DNA of 64,000 nucleotides from Butyricicoccus pullicaecorum (GTDB lineage Bacteria; Bacillota; Clostridia; Oscillospirales; Butyricicoccaceae): the NCBI GenBank assembly GCA_021531865.1, contig JAFBIW010000002.1, positions 186,001 to 250,000 on the forward strand, read 5' to 3'. The position numbers were made by a program, and so were the translations under genes. Position 1 is the first letter of the stretch. The number at the start of each line of letters is the position of its first letter. Shown here piece after piece: positions 52,901 to 61,996 of the stretch. A model generated the notes under the pieces. That model was not told the origin of the DNA. It did no database searches and saw only the letters and a program-made list of their open reading frames with translations.

Positions 52901-54250
52901 TCACCTCATGTCCGCGCACTTTTTGACAAAGCGCGCGATAAATTCAGGGTTGGAGCGAAAAAACAGGTGGGGATACCCGGCATACAGGGTCTCGTGCGCG
53001 TGCACACAGGGCCAGCGCCGTCCATTGGGCTTGATCGCCTCGAACGCGTCCCCGCAGTCATCCGAAACGGCGTAGTGGAACTCGTGCGCCCGGGTCGTTT
53101 CGCCCGCCCGGGCCAGCAGACTGTCGCGCGCGGCAGTCAGCGTTACGTAACCGAAATTCTGTAGTTTTTTCGTCAATCGGCAGGCTCCGGGAATCACACC
53201 GACCATCTCGTGCGCCCCGCCATCCTCGTCGGCCATGACCTCATGCAGGTACATGAAGCCGCCGCACTCGGCGATCGTCGGCAGTCCCGCCGTGATCCGC
53301 GCCTTGAGTTCATTGCGTAGCGTAACATTTTCGCTGAGTGTGCCCGCGCACAGCTCGGGATAACCGCCGCCCAGATACAATCCGTCGATATTTTCGGGTA
53401 AGTGCGGGTCGGACAGGGGCGAAAACGGAACGATCTCGGCGCCCAACTCGCGCAGGACGTCGAAATTGTCGGCGTAATAGAAGCAGAACGCCTTGTCCTG
53501 TGCGACCGCGATGCGCACCGGGCGGCCGGTGACCGGCGTGAGCGGCGGCGCGGCGTCGGGCAGTTCGGGCGCGGTCTGCGCCAGCGCCAGCAGGCCATCC
53601 AAGTCCAGCCCTTCCTCGGCCGCGTCCGCCAGCAGATCGAGCCTGCGGCCGATGTCGGCGATTTCCCCGGCTGTGACCAGTCCGAGATGGCGGTCGGGGA
53701 TGGATGCGGCCGGAACGGGCGGCAGATAGCCATAGACCCGCAGGCCGGTTTTCTGCACGATATCACGGTAAAACGGATACATTCCCTTGGAAACGCCGTT
53801 TATAATGACACCGGACAGGGTGTTGGGCGCAAAATCGCGGAAGCCCGCGACCAGCGCGGCCAGCGAGAGCGACTGCCCCTTGGGGCGGACAACCAGCACG
53901 GCGGGTGTCTCGGTCGCGCGTGCCAGATGGGCGGCGGACGCAGTCTCGGACGTGCCCGAAACGCCGTCGTAGAAGCCCATGACGCCCTCGATCACGCCGA
54001 CCGCATCTTCGAGCACGGTACGCGCAATTTGTGCCCGGGCACACGCCTCATCTACGAAGAATAAGTCCAGATTCCGGCTGGGAATGCCCAGCGCGGCGGT
54101 GTGGAACATGGGGTCAATGTAATCGGGGCCGCACTTGAAGGCGCGCAGGGGCACGCCCCGCCGCTGCCATGCCCGCAGCAGCGCGCTCGATACGGTGGTC
54201 TTGCCGCAGCCGCTGCCCGTGCCGCCGATCAGGATGCGTGCCCGGCTCAT
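52901..54250 (-). CDS. cbiA: Cobyrinate a,c-diamide synthase CbiA
   Basis: 449 residues. Amidates carboxylates a and c using glutamine and ATP. N-terminal P-loop GGTGSGCGKTTVSSALLRAW, VEGVMGFYDG (IEGVMGFYDG here), and the C-terminal amidotransferase triad Cys in TIAECGGFMYLHE. YLGGGYPEL is the family mark. It overlaps cbiET by 4 bases. Confidence 0.96.
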   Translation of the reverse strand: MSRARILIGGTGSGCGKTTVSSALLRAWQRRGVPLRAFKCGPDYIDPMFHTAALGIPSRNLDLFFVDEACARAQIARTVLEDAVGVIEGVMGFYDGVSGTSETASAAHLARATETPAVLVVRPKGQSLSLAALVAGFRDFAPNTLSGVIINGVSKGMYPFYRDIVQKTGLRVYGYLPPVPAASIPDRHLGLVTAGEIADIGRRLDLLADAAEEGLDLDGLLALAQTAPELPDAAPPLTPVTGRPVRIAVAQDKAFCFYYADNFDVLRELGAEIVPFSPLSDPHLPENIDGLYLGGGYPELCAGTLSENVTLRNELKARITAGLPTIAECGGFMYLHEVMADEDGGAHEMVGVIPGACRLTKKLQNFGYVTLTAARDSLLARAGETTRAHEFHYAVSDDCGDAFEAIKPNGRRWPCVHAHETLYAGYPHLFFRSNPEFIARFVKKCADMR

Positions 54251-55446
54251 GCGTCCGCGCTCCCTCCCGTCAGCAGAAAGACCGGGTTATTCGCGGTCAT
54301 CATGGTATAATTTGCAACCTTTCGCCCGCGTGCGGCCGCAATCTGGCAGACCGAAACATCGGCAAAGCCCAGTTCCTTGAGGCTCTGCTGCGCCAGCGCC
54401 AGCGTTTCGAGCGCAATCGCGCTCACGCAGACCCGCACGGCCGGGTTGGCTTCCTTCAACAACCGCAGGATGGCGGGCAGCTCGCCGCCGCTGCCGCCGA
54501 TGAAGACGGCGTCGGGCGCGGGCAGGCCGGAAAGCGCGTCGGGCGCGCGACCGGGCACGGGCACAACGTTGAATGCGCCCAGCTTTTCCCGGTTTTCGTC
54601 CAGCAGCGCCAGACCTTCCGGGTTGCGCTCGATCGCGTAGACCCGTCCCCGGCAGGCGTGCCGCGCCATTTCGATGGCGACCGAACCGGTGCCCGCGCCC
54701 ACATCGTAGACCACGTCGGTCTCGCGCAGCGCCAGCAGGTTGACCGCTGTCCAGCGCACCTCCTGCTTGGTCATGGGCACGCCGCCCCGGGTGAAGTCGG
54801 CGTCGCGCAGGGCGCGGCGCGGGTCGGCGGGACGGTCGTTTTCGATCAGCAGGACGGCCAGACTGCCGCAGGGCCGCTCGGCCAGCTCAGCCGCTGTGCC
54901 CGTGCACACGCGCTCCTCCGCCCCGCCCAGATTTTCCCCGCGCGAGACGCGGACGAAGTCCAGTCCGGCCTCAGTCAGTTCCCGGCACAGGGTCTGCGCA
55001 TTGCGGTCGCCGCCGGTCAGGGCGAAAACCTTATGGTGGTAGGACACCGCGCCCACGAGATCGCCCGTCCGCCCGTGCAGGCTGACGATGAACGCGTCGT
55101 CATAGGACGCGCCCAAGCGGGCGCAGAGGGTCTGCATCGAGCTGAGGCCGGGCAGAATTTCGACCGTGCCGCAGGCGGCCAGCTTGTCCGCGATTGAGCG
55201 GGTCAGGCTGAAAAAGCCGGTGTCGCCCGACACGACGACGGCGACGTGCGCCGCGTCCGCCCGGCACGCCGTTTCCGCCAGCTCTCCGACCGGACAGGCC
55301 GTGACCGGACGCACGCCGGAAAGCTGGGCGGCCAGCCGAGGGGTGGACAGCGCCAGATCGGCGGCGCACAGGGCTTCCCGCGCCTCACCGGTCAGGCCGG
55401 ACGGCGCGCCCATGCCCGCGCCCACGATGGTAAAACGGCGTTCCAT
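54247..55446 (-). CDS. cbiET: Fused cobalt-precorrin-7 methyltransferase/decarboxylase CbiE-CbiT
   Basis: 399 residues (CobL-type fusion). Residues 1 to about 200 form the CbiE tetrapyrrole methylase (FTIVGAGMGAPSGLTGEAR; VVVSGDTGFFSLTRSI; EILPGLSSMQTLCARLGA) that methylates C5. Residues about 208-399 are CbiT, a SAM-dependent C15 methyltransferase/decarboxylase (FTRGGVPMTKQEVRW; YDVGAGTGSVAIEMAR; AVFIGGSGGELPAILRL). Eighteen bases after hemL. Confidence 0.95.
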   Translation of the reverse strand: MERRFTIVGAGMGAPSGLTGEAREALCAADLALSTPRLAAQLSGVRPVTACPVGELAETACRADAAHVAVVVSGDTGFFSLTRSIADKLAACGTVEILPGLSSMQTLCARLGASYDDAFIVSLHGRTGDLVGAVSYHHKVFALTGGDRNAQTLCRELTEAGLDFVRVSRGENLGGAEERVCTGTAAELAERPCGSLAVLLIENDRPADPRRALRDADFTRGGVPMTKQEVRWTAVNLLALRETDVVYDVGAGTGSVAIEMARHACRGRVYAIERNPEGLALLDENREKLGAFNVVPVPGRAPDALSGLPAPDAVFIGGSGGELPAILRLLKEANPAVRVCVSAIALETLALAQQSLKELGFADVSVCQIAAARGRKVANYTMMTANNPVFLLTGGSADA

Positions 55447-55464
55447 TGCAAAACCTCCTGTTTT

Positions 55465-56751
55465 TTACAGCTCGGCCAGAGCCGCGTCCGCCGCCGCGCA
55501 GAACGCCTGCACCTCGGCCTCCCCGTGGCTGACGTTAACGAACGTCGCCTCGAACTGGGAGGGCGCGATATACAGGCCGCGCGCCAGCATTTTGTTGAAA
55601 TATCGCTTGAATTTGTCCAGATCGGACGTTTTCGTATCGGCAAACGAGCGCACCGGACGGTCGGTGAAGTACGGGCAGAGCAGGCCGCCGCACTGGTTGA
55701 CCGTCAGCGCCGCGCCGTGCCTCATCGCGCTTGCGCGCATGGCCTCAGCCATCGTCTTGGCCTTTTCCTCGAGCGCCGGAAAGTATTCGGGGTGGTCGTT
55801 CAGGATGCGGAGCTGAGTCAGACCGGCGGCCATGGCGACCGGGTTGCCCGACAGGGTGCCCGCCTGATAGATCGGGCCGGTCGGGGCGACCTGCGACATG
55901 ATCTCGCGCCGTCCGGCATAGGCGCCGACCGGCATCCCGCCGCCGATGATCTTGCCGAAGGTGACGAGGTCGGCGCGCACGCCGAAATACTCCTGTGCGC
56001 CGCCGCGCGCCAGACGGAAGCCGGTGATGACCTCGTCGAAGATGAGCAGGGCGCCGTGCTTGTCGCACAGGCTGCGCAGACCCGCGAGGAAGCCGGGCGC
56101 GGGCGGAACGACGCCCATATTGGCCGCGACCGGCTCGACGATGACCGCAGCAATCTCGCCCGGATTGGCGTCAAACAGAGCCGAAACCGAGTCCAGATCG
56201 TTGTACTGCGCCAGCAGGGTGTCCCGCGCCGCGCCCCGGGTCACGCCTGCCGAATCGGGCACGCCCTGGGTCAGTGCGCCCGAGCCCGCGCCGACCAGCA
56301 TCGCGTCCGAGTGACCGTGGTAGCAGCCCTCGAACTTCACGAGCTTCTCGCGTCCGGTCACGCCGCGCGCCACGCGCAGGGCGCTCATGACGGCCTCGGT
56401 GCCCGAGTTGACCATGCGCACCATGTCGATGCCGGGCACCATCGAAACGAGCAGCTCAGCGATTTCGACCTCGATGGCGGTCGGCGCGCCGAAGGACAGG
56501 CCGTTCTGCATGGCCTTCCCTACTGCTTCGAGCACCTCGGGGTTGCTGTGCCCCAGAATCAGCGGGCCCCACGAGCCGACAAAGTCGATATATTCGTTTC
56601 CATCCTCATCCCAGACGCGGCAGCCCTGCCCGCGCACGAGGAAGGGCGGATTGCCGCCGACCGCGCGGTAGGCGCGCACGGGAGAATTGACGCCGCCCGG
56701 GAGGACGTTCTGCGCCCGGGTGAAGAGGGCTTCGGAGCGTGCGCGGCTCAT
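55465..56751 (-). CDS. hemL: Glutamate-1-semialdehyde 2,1-aminomutase HemL
   Basis: 428 residues, PLP enzyme converting glutamate-1-semialdehyde to 5-aminolevulinate, second step of the C5 pathway. Motifs: LPGGVNSPVRAYRAVGGNPP, MVNSGTEAVMSALRVARG, LIFDEVITGFRLARGGAQEY and the PLP lysine in TFGKIIGGGMPVGAYAG. It overlaps hemB by 4 bases. Confidence 0.97.
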   Translation of the reverse strand: MSRARSEALFTRAQNVLPGGVNSPVRAYRAVGGNPPFLVRGQGCRVWDEDGNEYIDFVGSWGPLILGHSNPEVLEAVGKAMQNGLSFGAPTAIEVEIAELLVSMVPGIDMVRMVNSGTEAVMSALRVARGVTGREKLVKFEGCYHGHSDAMLVGAGSGALTQGVPDSAGVTRGAARDTLLAQYNDLDSVSALFDANPGEIAAVIVEPVAANMGVVPPAPGFLAGLRSLCDKHGALLIFDEVITGFRLARGGAQEYFGVRADLVTFGKIIGGGMPVGAYAGRREIMSQVAPTGPIYQAGTLSGNPVAMAAGLTQLRILNDHPEYFPALEEKAKTMAEAMRASAMRHGAALTVNQCGGLLCPYFTDRPVRSFADTKTSDLDKFKRYFNKMLARGLYIAPSQFEATFVNVSHGEAEVQAFCAAADAALAEL

Positions 56752-57734
56752 CCGATCTCCCCCTTCCGGATGGCGTCCGCCAGCTCACAGGCGTAATAGG
56801 TGATGAGGATGTCGGCGCCCGCGCGGAAGACGCTGATGGCCGATTCGCACATCACGCCGTGCTCGTCGATCAAGCCAGCCTTGGCCGCCGCCTTGACCAT
56901 GGCGTACTCGCCCGAAACGGCGTAGGCCGCGATGGGCAGGTCGAAGCGGTAACGCGCCTCATGGATGAGGTCGAGATAGGCCAGCGCGGGCTTGACCATC
57001 AGGATGTCCGCGCCCTCCTCGACGTCCAGCTCGCACTCGCGCATGGCCTCTCGGCCGTTGTGCGGGTCCATCTGGTAGGAGCGGCGGTCGCCGAAGGACG
57101 GGGCCGAACCGGCGGCCTCGCGGAAGGGGCCGTAGAAATAGGAGGCGAACTTGGCCGAATAAGCCATGATCGGGATGTTCTGGAAGCCGTTTTCGTCCAG
57201 CGTCTCGCGGATGCGGGCGACACGGCCGTCCATCATGTCGCTGGGCGCGACCATGTCCGCACCCGCCTGCGCGTGGCTCAGCGCGATCTGCGCCAGCTTT
57301 TCGATGGTCTTGTCGTTGTCCACGTCATGTCCGCACAGGATGCCGCAGTGGCCATGCGAGGTGTATTCGCACATGCACACGTCGGTGATGACGTACATCT
57401 CGGGCGCGAGCTCCTTGATCTTGCGCACGCCCTGCTGGACGATGCCGTCGGCCGCCCACGCGCCCGAGCCTTCTTCGTCCTTGTGCAGGGGCAGGCCGAA
57501 GAGGATGACGCGGGACACGCCGTGCGCACGCGCCTGCTCGACCATGCGCCAAAGCTCGTCCGGGCTGTAGTGATACTGACCGGGCAGGGATTCGATCTCG
57601 CGGTAGATGTGCTCGCCCTCGGCGACGAAGATCGGCCAGATCAGGCTGTCGGGCGAGATCCGGGTCTCGCGCACCATGCGGCGCAGGGAATCCGACGTGC
57701 GCAGGCGGCGCGGACGAATGGTATCGTTAAACAT
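56748..57734 (-). CDS. hemB: Porphobilinogen synthase HemB
   Basis: 328 residues. Condenses two 5-aminolevulinates. The zinc-type Cys cluster is present (DVCMCEYTSHGHCG), as are the Schiff-base lysines in YSAKFASYFYGPFR and ADILMVKPALAYLD. An allosteric magnesium form is less likely given the Cys triad. Downstream of cobA-hemD by three bases. Confidence 0.97.
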   Translation of the reverse strand: MFNDTIRPRRLRTSDSLRRMVRETRISPDSLIWPIFVAEGEHIYREIESLPGQYHYSPDELWRMVEQARAHGVSRVILFGLPLHKDEEGSGAWAADGIVQQGVRKIKELAPEMYVITDVCMCEYTSHGHCGILCGHDVDNDKTIEKLAQIALSHAQAGADMVAPSDMMDGRVARIRETLDENGFQNIPIMAYSAKFASYFYGPFREAAGSAPSFGDRRSYQMDPHNGREAMRECELDVEEGADILMVKPALAYLDLIHEARYRFDLPIAAYAVSGEYAMVKAAAKAGLIDEHGVMCESAISVFRAGADILITYYACELADAIRKGEIG

Positions 57735-57737
57735 GAT

Positions 57738-59222
57738 TTATTCCTCCAATAAGCAGGCGATCATGGCGTCGATCGTCGCGTTTTTTGCAGTTTTGACCGT
57801 CATACCGTATTTCTGCGCGGCGGCGGCGGTGGACGCGCCGATGCACAGGGCGGTGAAGCCGGTCAGGCCGGTCTCGCCGACTGCGCGGACGAAGCCCTCG
57901 ACGGTGGAGACGCTCGTGAAGGTCACGCAGTCGAGCGTGCCCGCCGCCAGCTCCTGCCGGAGCAGGTCGGCCTTGTCGGTGCGGTAAACGGTGTCATAAA
58001 CGGGCACATCGGCGAAGTCCACGCCGCGCGCGGCCAGAATTTCGGGCAGCTCGGGCGCACCCGCGCGGGCACGGGCCAGCAGGACGCGCTCACCCGGCTG
58101 CATAGCGTCCGCCAGCGCCTCGGCCAGATGGGCGCCGTCGTAAATTTCGGGACAGAGATCGGCGGTCAGGCCGTATTCGGCCAGCGCCTTGGCCGTGCCC
58201 GCGCCGATGACAGCCAGCTTCATGCCGTAAATCGCACGCAGGTCGCGTCCCAGCCGGGTCAGCGCGTGCGCCAGCGCGGGCACGCCCGCCGGACTGGTCA
58301 GCGCCAGCCAATTCCAGTGCGCGTCGAGTGCCTGTGCCAGCGCGGTATCGTCCTCCGGCTCCCGGGTCTCGATGCAGGGGCATTCGATGACGTTCGCGCC
58401 CAGATCGCGCAAGCGCTCGGCCAGTGTGCCCGCCCGGGCGCGCGGACGGGTGACCGCGATCGTCTTGCCGTGCAGCGGCAGAGGGGTGAACCAGTCCAGC
58501 TCCTCGCTCAGCTCGCACACCCGGCCGACCACGATGAGCGCCGGACTGTGCAGACTGGCGGCGCGCACCTTCGCGGCCAGATCGGCCAGCGTTGCGACCA
58601 CCTTGCGCTGGTTGCCCCGGGTGCCGTTTTCGATGACGGCGGCCGGGGTCGCCGGATCCATGCCAGCGCCGGTCAGGCCGGAAACGACCCGCTCAAGCGC
58701 GGTCAGTCCCATCAGGAAGACCAGCGTGCCGCCGGCGGCGGTCAGCGCTTCAAAGTTGATACCCAGCGGCTTGCCCGCGCGGGCGTGGGCGGTGACGATA
58801 TGCACCGAGGAGCAGTAGTCCCGGTGGGTGACCGGAATGCCCGCGAAGGCGGGCGCGGCCAACGCGCTCGTTACACCCGGGATGACCCGGAAGGGCACGC
58901 CGTTTTCCTTCAGATATTCGATTTCCTCGCCGCCCCGGCCAAAGAGATAGTTATCGCCGCCCTTTAAGCGGACGGTGTTCTTGCCCGCCTTGGCGCAGCG
59001 CACGAGAATGGCGTTGATCTCGTCCTGCGGGACGGGGTGGTGGTTGTTCTCCTTGCCGACGTTGATGCGTTCGGCGTCCGGCGGGATGAGGTCGAGGATG
59101 TCCTCCCCCACCAGCCGGTCATAGACGACCGCGTCGGCGCGGCGGATGGCCTCGGCGCCCTTGAGCGTGAGCAGCCACTTGCCGCTCGGGCCGGCGCCGA
59201 CGAGCGTTACGGTTCCAGTCAT
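57738..59222 (-). CDS. cobA-hemD: Fused uroporphyrinogen III methyltransferase and synthase (CobA-HemD)
   Basis: 494 residues. The first 240 are a SUMT tetrapyrrole methylase ([72 protein letters not shown]) making precorrin-2. The rest (about 250-494) is uroporphyrinogen III synthase ([46 protein letters not shown]). The order SUMT-HemD channels hydroxymethylbilane through uroporphyrinogen III to precorrin-2, and is common in Clostridia. It overlaps hemC by 4 bases. Confidence 0.96.
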   Translation of the reverse strand: MTGTVTLVGAGPSGKWLLTLKGAEAIRRADAVVYDRLVGEDILDLIPPDAERINVGKENNHHPVPQDEINAILVRCAKAGKNTVRLKGGDNYLFGRGGEEIEYLKENGVPFRVIPGVTSALAAPAFAGIPVTHRDYCSSVHIVTAHARAGKPLGINFEALTAAGGTLVFLMGLTALERVVSGLTGAGMDPATPAAVIENGTRGNQRKVVATLADLAAKVRAASLHSPALIVVGRVCELSEELDWFTPLPLHGKTIAVTRPRARAGTLAERLRDLGANVIECPCIETREPEDDTALAQALDAHWNWLALTSPAGVPALAHALTRLGRDLRAIYGMKLAVIGAGTAKALAEYGLTADLCPEIYDGAHLAEALADAMQPGERVLLARARAGAPELPEILAARGVDFADVPVYDTVYRTDKADLLRQELAAGTLDCVTFTSVSTVEGFVRAVGETGLTGFTALCIGASTAAAAQKYGMTVKTAKNATIDAMIACLLEE

Positions 59223-60091
59223 GTTCCTTCCTCCGCCTCCTGTTTCAACTGCATGGCGAGCGCTGCGCCGAGGGCTTCGGCCTCCTCGGGCGCACCCGTG
59301 CGCGTGCCGCGCGCCATGCGGGTCTCATCTTCGGTCACATACAGGCCGCGCAGCCGCAGCAGCCCGCCGTCGAGCTCGGCATAGGCCGCGATGGGCGCGA
59401 AGCAGCCGCCGCCCAAGGCGCGGACGAACGCCCGCTCGGCCAGTGCGCAGGCGCGGGAGGCCGGGTCGTCCAGCGTCTTGACCGCGTCGGGCAGCTCACC
59501 CTCCCGGCCCTGCACGGCCAGAATAGCCTGACCGGCCGCCGGGATGATCTCATCGGTCGAAAAATAGCGTGAAATGCGGTCTTCCAGACCCAGACGGTGC
59601 AGTCCGGCGGCGGCCAGCACGAGCGCGCCGTACTCCCCGCTGTCCAGCTTGCGCAGACGGGTCTGCACGTTGCCGCGCACCGGGCGGACTTCGCAGTCCG
59701 GGAACAGCCGGGCGAGCTGGATGCGGCGGCGGGCTGACGAGCAGCCGATCGGCTTCGACCGGTCAAGCTCGGTCGCGCCTGCGGGCAGAACGAGCACATC
59801 CCGCGCGTCCTCGCGGGTGGTGAAGGCCACGAGGGGCAGTCCCTCGGGCTGCTCCATCGGCACGTCCTTCAGGCTGTGGACGGTCAGGTCGACCCGGCGC
59901 TCGGCCAGCGCGCGGTCCAGCTCCTTGACGAACAGACCCTTGCCGCCCACCTGATCGAGCGTGCGGTCGAGCACCATATCGCCCGTTGTTTTCATCGTGA
60001 TCAGCGTACAGCTGCCCAGCGCGCGCATGACCTCCTCGGCCTGCACGACGGCCAGACGGCTGTCCCGGCTGCCAATTTTAATTGGTTCCAT
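59219..60091 (-). CDS. hemC: Hydroxymethylbilane synthase HemC
   Basis: 290 residues, porphobilinogen deaminase. IKIGSRDSRLAVVQAEEV, LTVHSLKDVPME, SSARRRIQLARLFPD, RGNVQTRLRKLD, and the dipyrromethane cofactor Cys in LGGGCFAPIAAYAE. The start ATG lies 14 bases inside the end of the preceding cbiJ-sirC gene. Confidence 0.96.
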   Translation of the reverse strand: MEPIKIGSRDSRLAVVQAEEVMRALGSCTLITMKTTGDMVLDRTLDQVGGKGLFVKELDRALAERRVDLTVHSLKDVPMEQPEGLPLVAFTTREDARDVLVLPAGATELDRSKPIGCSSARRRIQLARLFPDCEVRPVRGNVQTRLRKLDSGEYGALVLAAAGLHRLGLEDRISRYFSTDEIIPAAGQAILAVQGREGELPDAVKTLDDPASRACALAERAFVRALGGGCFAPIAAYAELDGGLLRLRGLYVTEDETRMARGTRTGAPEEAEALGAALAMQLKQEAEEGT

Positions 60092-61271
60092 GCGTTTCCT
60101 CCAATACCGCGCGGATGCGTTCGGCCGCCTGCGCGACCGCCCGGTGCGCCGTGCCGTCCGACACCACGCCCGCGATCAGCCCGCCGCCTTCACAGACGGC
60201 GGGGAAATAAAAGGTCGATTCCTCCGCCCGGTCGGCTACGCTGACCGGAATCCCGGCGGCGCGGCAGTCTTCCCCGATGCGGCGGTTCACTTCCCGGTCG
60301 TCGGTCGCCGCGACTGCCAGAAAAACGCCCGAAAGATCGCTTTTCTCATAGCCGCGTGCCCGGTCGACGGTCAGCTCCGCCCGTGCCTCAGGCGCGACGA
60401 CGGTCACGTCCGCACCGAAGCGGTGCAGCACGCCCACCCGGCGCGCCGCGATCTTGCCCGCGCCGAAGACCACGCATTTCTTGCCGCGCAGATCGACGAA
60501 GAGCGGAAACCGGGGCGCGGCCTCGGTCAGTCCCAACCGTCCGGCCAGATAGCGCTTCATCTCCTCGAGCGTGCGCCCGTTTTCGTTCGTCGGACGGGCG
60601 ATGACCAGCACCTGCGCACCGGTCTCACAGGCGGCCGAGAGCTTCTCAGCGAAGCCGCCCGCGCCGCCGGTGTCCTTCGTGACCAGAATATCCGCGCCCG
60701 TGCGCTCGAGCAGGGCGACGTTCATCTCGTGGGAGAACGGCCCCTGCATCGCGATGATCTGTGCGCCCGCGAAGCCGAGTGCCTCGCATTTCTGCAAAAC
60801 GGCGGCGGTGGGCAGCACGCGGGGGAACAGGCGGGTCTTATAATCCGAAACCTGTGTGTAAAGATCGAGCTCCTTGCTGCCCGTCGTCAGCAGCACCCGC
60901 CCGGGATGGGCGTTGAGCCACGCGACCGCCGCCGCCGTGTCAGGCACGGTGACAACCCCCTCGCGCGGCAGGGGCGGACGGGTCAGGCGGAGGTATTCCG
61001 CGCCCGCCGTCTCGCAGGCCGCGCGGATGTTGGCCGTGACCTCGCTGGCGTAGGGATGGGTCGCGTCGACCGTCAGGGTGTCCCTGTCCAGCCGGGCAGC
61101 CATCTCCTCGGCCGTCAGGCGGCCGGTGTGCACGGTCACGCCGGGCAGCGGCTCGATGACCTGCTCCCCGTAGGCGGTCGCGACAAACACATCGGTCTGC
61201 ACGCCCCGCGCCGAAAGGAAGCGGCAGAGGGCGTGGCCCTCGCTCGTTCCCGAAAAAATGACGATCCTCAT
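60078..61271 (-). CDS. cbiJ-sirC: Fused cobalt-precorrin-6A reductase CbiJ and precorrin-2 dehydrogenase SirC
   Basis: 397 residues. Residues 1 to about 240 are CbiJ/CobK (FSGTSEGHALCRFLSARGVQ; VDATHPYASEVTANIRAAC; RVLLTTGSKELDLY; DILVTKDTGGAGGFAEKL), the NAD(P)H-dependent reductase late in corrin assembly. From about 250 it is a SirC/CysG-N domain (FPLFVDLRGKKCVVFGAGKI; VFLAVAATDDREVNRRIG; STFYFPAVCEGG), which oxidises precorrin-2 to sirohydrochlorin before cobalt insertion. The two steps are far apart in the pathway; both are NAD(P)-linked. The SirC part lacks the usual helical C-terminal extension. It overlaps cbiH by 4 bases. Confidence 0.93.
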   Translation of the reverse strand: MRIVIFSGTSEGHALCRFLSARGVQTDVFVATAYGEQVIEPLPGVTVHTGRLTAEEMAARLDRDTLTVDATHPYASEVTANIRAACETAGAEYLRLTRPPLPREGVVTVPDTAAAVAWLNAHPGRVLLTTGSKELDLYTQVSDYKTRLFPRVLPTAAVLQKCEALGFAGAQIIAMQGPFSHEMNVALLERTGADILVTKDTGGAGGFAEKLSAACETGAQVLVIARPTNENGRTLEEMKRYLAGRLGLTEAAPRFPLFVDLRGKKCVVFGAGKIAARRVGVLHRFGADVTVVAPEARAELTVDRARGYEKSDLSGVFLAVAATDDREVNRRIGEDCRAAGIPVSVADRAEESTFYFPAVCEGGGLIAGVVSDGTAHRAVAQAAERIRAVLEETHGTN

Positions 61272-61996
61272 ACGCCGCGATACCCCCGGGGGGTGACCAT
61301 GCGGCCGTCGACCATCTTGGTGCGCGAATTGCCGACGAAGACGGTCGTGAGCATATCGACCGGGGTGTCGCGCAGGGCACCCAGCGTCGTCAGGGAGAAG
61401 GTCTCGCCCGCGCGGCCGATGTTGCGCACCAGACCGCAGACGGTCTCAGGCTTCTGGGTCTCGAGCAGGATGTCGCAGGCGCGCTGGAGGTGGTCGGTGC
61501 GCTTCTTACTGGCCGGGTTATACAGGGCAATCGCGAAATCGCCCTGTGCCGCGCCGCGCAGACGCTGTTCGATGACCTCCCACGGGGTCAGCAGGTCGGA
61601 CAGGCTGACGCAGGCGAAGTCGCAGGTCAGGGGCGAGCCGAGCACCGCGCCGCCCGAGCAGGCCGCCGTGATGCCGGGGATGACCTCGATTTCGATTTCG
61701 GGATGTCCCTCGCAAACCTCAAAGACCAGACCGGCCATGCCGTAAACGCCCGCGTCGCCCGAGGAAACGACCGCGACGGTCTGTCCCTGAAGCGCCCGGT
61801 CACGCGCCGCCGTGCAGCGGTCGACTTCCCGGGTCATGCCGGTCATGATGCGTTCCTTGCCCTCGATGAGCGGGGCGATGAGGTCGAGATATAAGCCGTA
61901 ACCGGCCACGCAGTCGCACGCCGTCAGGGCGCGCACGGCGCGCAGGGTCATCTGTTCCTCCCCGCCCGGGCCGATGCCAATGACATACAGTTTCAT
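61268..61996 (-). CDS. cbiH: Cobalt-precorrin-3 C17-methyltransferase CbiH
   Basis: 242 residues, tetrapyrrole methylase: KLYVIGIGPGGEEQMTLRAV, AVVSSGDAGVYGMAGLVFEV, VIPGITAACSGGAVLGSPLT, FAIALYNPASKKRTDHLQRA. It carries out ring contraction and C17 methylation. The GPGG and YNPAS stretches separate it from CbiF and CbiL. ATG 61996 has AAAGGAAG before it; the start overlaps hemA by 4 bases. Confidence 0.94.
   Translation of the reverse strand: MKLYVIGIGPGGEEQMTLRAVRALTACDCVAGYGLYLDLIAPLIEGKERIMTGMTREVDRCTAARDRALQGQTVAVVSSGDAGVYGMAGLVFEVCEGHPEIEIEVIPGITAACSGGAVLGSPLTCDFACVSLSDLLTPWEVIEQRLRGAAQGDFAIALYNPASKKRTDHLQRACDILLETQKPETVCGLVRNIGRAGETFSLTTLGALRDTPVDMLTTVFVGNSRTKMVDGRMVTPRGYRGV

Noticed and set aside
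50514-53075. 853-codon plus-strand frame opposite cobS-cobU-cobT
   Set aside because: Same cause; it crosses three recognised genes and their junctions.
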